Source of the DNA: Actinomycetota bacterium
GTDB lineage: Bacteria > Actinomycetota > Thermoleophilia > Miltoncostaeales > Miltoncostaeaceae
Reading direction: 5' to 3'
Assembly: GCA_963169235.1 (NCBI GenBank)
Contig: CAUJCX010000041.1
Span: 1 to 64,000 of the forward strand
DNA: 64,000 nt
Positions 61,950 to 64,000 of this stretch are shown piece after piece. Numbering within the stretch: position 1 is the stretch's first letter; each line of letters begins with the position of its first letter. The notes under the pieces were generated by a model that saw only the letters and a list, made by a program, of their open reading frames with translations, made no database searches and had not been told where the DNA came from. The position numbers were made by a program, and so were the translations under genes.

Positions 61950-62342
61950 CTACACGAACCTACCGCCGCGCTGCAGCACCTCGATGGCGTAGCCGTCGGG
62001 GTCGCGGATGAAGAAGTAGCGGGCGCGGAAGTCGCCGTTGACCAGCTCCTTGACGTCCCCCGGCGCGAGCCCCGCGGCGTCCATGCGGGCCCGCTCGGCG
62101 TCCAGGTCGTCGACGCTCACCGCCAGGTGCCCGTAGCCGTCGCCCAGTTCGTATGCCGCGTCGCGGTCGTGGTTGACGGTGAGCTCCACCTCGAAGTCGT
62201 CCTCCGGGCCGCGCAGGTAGATCAGCGTGAAGTCGTCGAACGGCAGCCGCACCGCTTCGGTGAGACCGAACGCCTCGCGGTAGAAGTCGAGCGACGCACC
62301 CTCGTCGCGCACGCGGATCATCTGGTGGATGGGGCGGGCCAT
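61950..62342 (-). CDS. gloA: glyoxalase I / VOC family protein
   Basis: A 130-residue VOC protein very like lactoylglutathione lyase: the metal ligands His (IHQMIRV), Glu (FEVELT), His (GDGYGHLAVSV) and Glu (AIEVLQ) can all be placed, with FIRDPDG and FYREAFGLT. It would detoxify methylglyoxal; actinobacteria often lack glutathione, so the cofactor is uncertain. ATG 62342. Confidence 0.85.
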   Translation of the reverse strand: MARPIHQMIRVRDEGASLDFYREAFGLTEAVRLPFDDFTLIYLRGPEDDFEVELTVNHDRDAAYELGDGYGHLAVSVDDLDAERARMDAAGLAPGDVKELVNGDFRARYFFIRDPDGYAIEVLQRGGRFV

Positions 62343-62558
62343 GTGGGCCTCCTCGTCGGGGTTCGGGCGGCGCCGCCGGGGCCGGCGCACACACGCCGCA
62401 CACACACGCGTGCAGAACGCTCACACGCTGCGGTCAGTCTCACATTTTGCCGCCGCACTTCCTGACATCCGCAAGGGCAAACCCATCACAAACGCTCCGC
62501 AGACTGCAGTTCGTCGCCGGCGCTTTCCGCGACGCCCACCGTGAAAGGACCTCTCAGC

Positions 62559-63254
62559 ATGATCTCCAGCCGAAAGCTCGCGGGTGCCCTCGCTGCTCTG
62601 GCCGTTGCGGCCCCCACCGCGTTCGCCGCCAGCAACGTCAACGGGACGCCCGGCAACGACACGTTGCGGGGCACGCGCTCCGCCGACGTGGTGATGGCAG
62701 GCGCCGGGAACGACGTCGTGATGGGCTTCCACGGGCGCGACACGCTCATGGGCCAGGAAGGCGCCGACGTGCTCCTGGGCGGCGAGGACGCGGACGTGCT
62801 GATGGGTGGTCAGGACAACGACACGCTCATGGGCGGGAAGGGCCGCGACGTGGTGCTGGGCCAGGCCGGCGACGACGTGCTGACCGGCGGCGCGCAGCGC
62901 GACACCCTCAGCGGCGGCAGCGGTGACGACCGCATCTTCGGCGGCGACCAGGCCGACACCATCTACGCCGGTGCCGGCGCCGACACCGTGTTCGGCGGCC
63001 GCGGCAACGACGTCATCAACGCGCGTGCCCGCGACGCCCAGCAGGACGTCATCTCGTGCGGACGCGGCTACGACGTGGTCAACCTGCGCGCCGAGGACAC
63101 CGCAGACTCCAGCTGCGAGAAGGTGAACGTGCTGCCGGAGACCGACACCACGGTCGACCCGGGCGATGAGGACGCGACCCCGGCCACGGCGACGGAGCCG
63201 CGGGGCAAGGACAACGGCAAGGACGGCTCGCAGCGGGGTCGCCGGGGCAAGTAG
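62559..63254 (+). CDS. secreted RTX-like calcium-binding protein
   Basis: About 231 residues. After a signal peptide (LAGALAALAVAAPTAFAAS), residues 30-150 are hemolysin-type calcium-binding nonapeptide repeats (GGxGxDxLx), about ten copies such as GAGNDVVMG and GGSGDDRIFG. A Cys pair (ISCGRG and SSCEKV) and an acidic, Gly/Lys-rich tail follow. Such repeats fold on calcium outside the cell. ATG 62559 is chosen because AAAGGA lies nine bases upstream; GTG 62541 is also open. Confidence 0.85.
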   Translation: MISSRKLAGALAALAVAAPTAFAASNVNGTPGNDTLRGTRSADVVMAGAGNDVVMGFHGRDTLMGQEGADVLLGGEDADVLMGGQDNDTLMGGKGRDVVLGQAGDDVLTGGAQRDTLSGGSGDDRIFGGDQADTIYAGAGADTVFGGRGNDVINARARDAQQDVISCGRGYDVVNLRAEDTADSSCEKVNVLPETDTTVDPGDEDATPATATEPRGKDNGKDGSQRGRRGK

Positions 63255-63280
63255 CCCGGCTGCCACGTGACGGTAGGACC

Positions 63281-63311
63281 AAGGGGGCCTCGAATATCTC
63301 GAGGCCCCCTT
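63281..63311. terminator. terminator hairpin after the RTX-like gene
   Basis: A perfect 13-bp stem (AAGGGGGCCTCGA / TCGAGGCCCCCTT) with a five-base loop, 27 bases after the stop. Confidence 0.8.
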
Positions 63312-63354
63312 CGGCATAAGGCCGGCCGGGCGCGTCGGTGGCAGACTGCGCCAC

Positions 63355-64000
63355 ATGACTGACATCGGACACACGGCTCTCGGCTCCTGGAGCGGCGGCC
63401 GTCACATGAGCTTCGGCCTGCCCATCGACGAGGACCGCCTGGTGGCGCTGCTGCGCCCCGGAGACGGCATCGACACGGTGGTGACGGCCGACGTCTACGG
63501 CGCGGGTGCCGCGGACGTGCTGGTGGGCCGCGCCCTTGAGGGGTTGCCGCGCGACTCGTACTGCCTGACCACCGCCCTGGGTCACGACTTCTACGAGGGC
63601 ACGCGCGAGGGGGCGAAGGGATTTCCCCGGTTCACCGACGCCCGGCTGCGTGGACCCGAGCGCTACAGCGACTACCTGCGCATGGCGTGCGAGCGCAGCC
63701 TCGAGGCGTGCGGCGTCGACCATTTCGACCTGGTGATGCTGCACAACCCCGACCGCACCGGCTATTCGTCCGAGGCGGTGTGGCGCGCGATGAGCGACCT
63801 CAAGGACCAGGGCCTCACGCGCATGCTGGGCGTCGCCCCCGGACCCGCGAACGGCTACACGCTGGACGTGATCGGCTGCATCGAGCGGTTCGGCGAGGTC
63901 ATCGACTGGGCGATGCTCATCCTCAACCCGTTCGAGCCGTGGCCCGGCCGCATGGCGCTGCCGGCGTGCGAGGCGAACGACGTGAAGGTGCTGGCGCGCG
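63355..64000 (+). CDS. aldo/keto reductase-like protein, 3' end outside window
   Basis: ATG 63355 opens a frame running past the window end. The first 215 residues (ALGSWSGGRHMSFGLPIDED, DTVVTADVYGAGAADVLVGR, GVDHFDLVMLHNPDRTGYSS, MSDLKDQGLTRMLGVAPGPA) match the aldo/keto reductase TIM barrel, with Tyr in ADVYGAG as likely catalytic residue and His in LHNPD. The N terminus is shorter than usual. Substrate unknown. Confidence 0.8.
   Translation, partial: MTDIGHTALGSWSGGRHMSFGLPIDEDRLVALLRPGDGIDTVVTADVYGAGAADVLVGRALEGLPRDSYCLTTALGHDFYEGTREGAKGFPRFTDARLRGPERYSDYLRMACERSLEACGVDHFDLVMLHNPDRTGYSSEAVWRAMSDLKDQGLTRMLGVAPGPANGYTLDVIGCIERFGEVIDWAMLILNPFEPWPGRMALPACEANDVKVLAR

Overview
The window is a GC-rich (about 70% or more by eye), densely coded bacterial chromosome segment. 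Several things point to Actinomycetota: a SAM-IV riboswitch, a CmtR-type metal sensor, a zwf-opcA pair, a DivIVA-like coiled-coil protein, SOS boxes of the GAAC-N4-GTTC form, frequent GTG starts and apparently leaderless promoters. A futalosine-pathway (MqnD-like) gene and the gene mix would fit a deep-branching class such as Thermoleophilia, but that assignment is a guess. I see no rRNA, CRISPR array, insertion sequence or prophage block. No stretch longer than 300 bases lacks a gene or RNA.

Layout. 1-4000: a small accessory-looking edge with a lower-GC TIGR02391-like gene (5' end outside the window), a recombinase-like helix-turn-helix ORF and a Cd/Pb-type cmtR-ctpG pair. 3963-12366: a frameshifted ltrA, secreted and orphan signalling proteins, then an overlapping run of a membrane Ser/Thr kinase, a secreted protein, a J-domain protein and a class-I amidotransferase. 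12531-16655: amt-glnK, then a two-component system on the other strand. 16702-26106: envelope or secreted proteins (including a subtilase) around a nadA-nadB-nadC operon. 26220-30035: AcuC-type deacetylase, degenerate HD protein and a KtrB-KtrA potassium system. 30045-38117 (minus strand): an IMPDH/GMPR-family gene followed by tkt-gnd-zwf-opcA-pgl, a tightly coupled pentose-phosphate operon. 38242-48076: lipoprotein, degenerate response regulator, EamA exporter, DivIVA-like protein, Crp-like and DtxR/MntR-like regulators, MqnD, a PAS-GGDEF protein, a thioesterase, SecG and two very small proteins. 48256-51545: an MshEN-glycosyltransferase fusion, tRNA-Leu(GAG), and lexA divergent from the RNase P RNA gene. 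53129-55103: promoter, SAM-IV riboswitch, cysteine-desulfurase-like enzyme and rhodanese. 55100-64000: small zinc-ribbon proteins, an orphan Flp-type pilin, DUF1385, MscS, sulfotransferase and flavin monooxygenase (divergent), a VOC/glyoxalase, an RTX-like secreted protein and a truncated aldo/keto reductase.

Most of the window is housekeeping. The items most worth following are the MshEN-GT2 fusion with its possible c-di-GMP link, the histone-H1-like tail on OpcA, the PII protein without Tyr51, the kinase ectodomain made of twelve Gly-x-x-x tetrads, the likely CTG start of ktrB, and the set of leaderless promoters. I did not find a clearly new multi-gene system.
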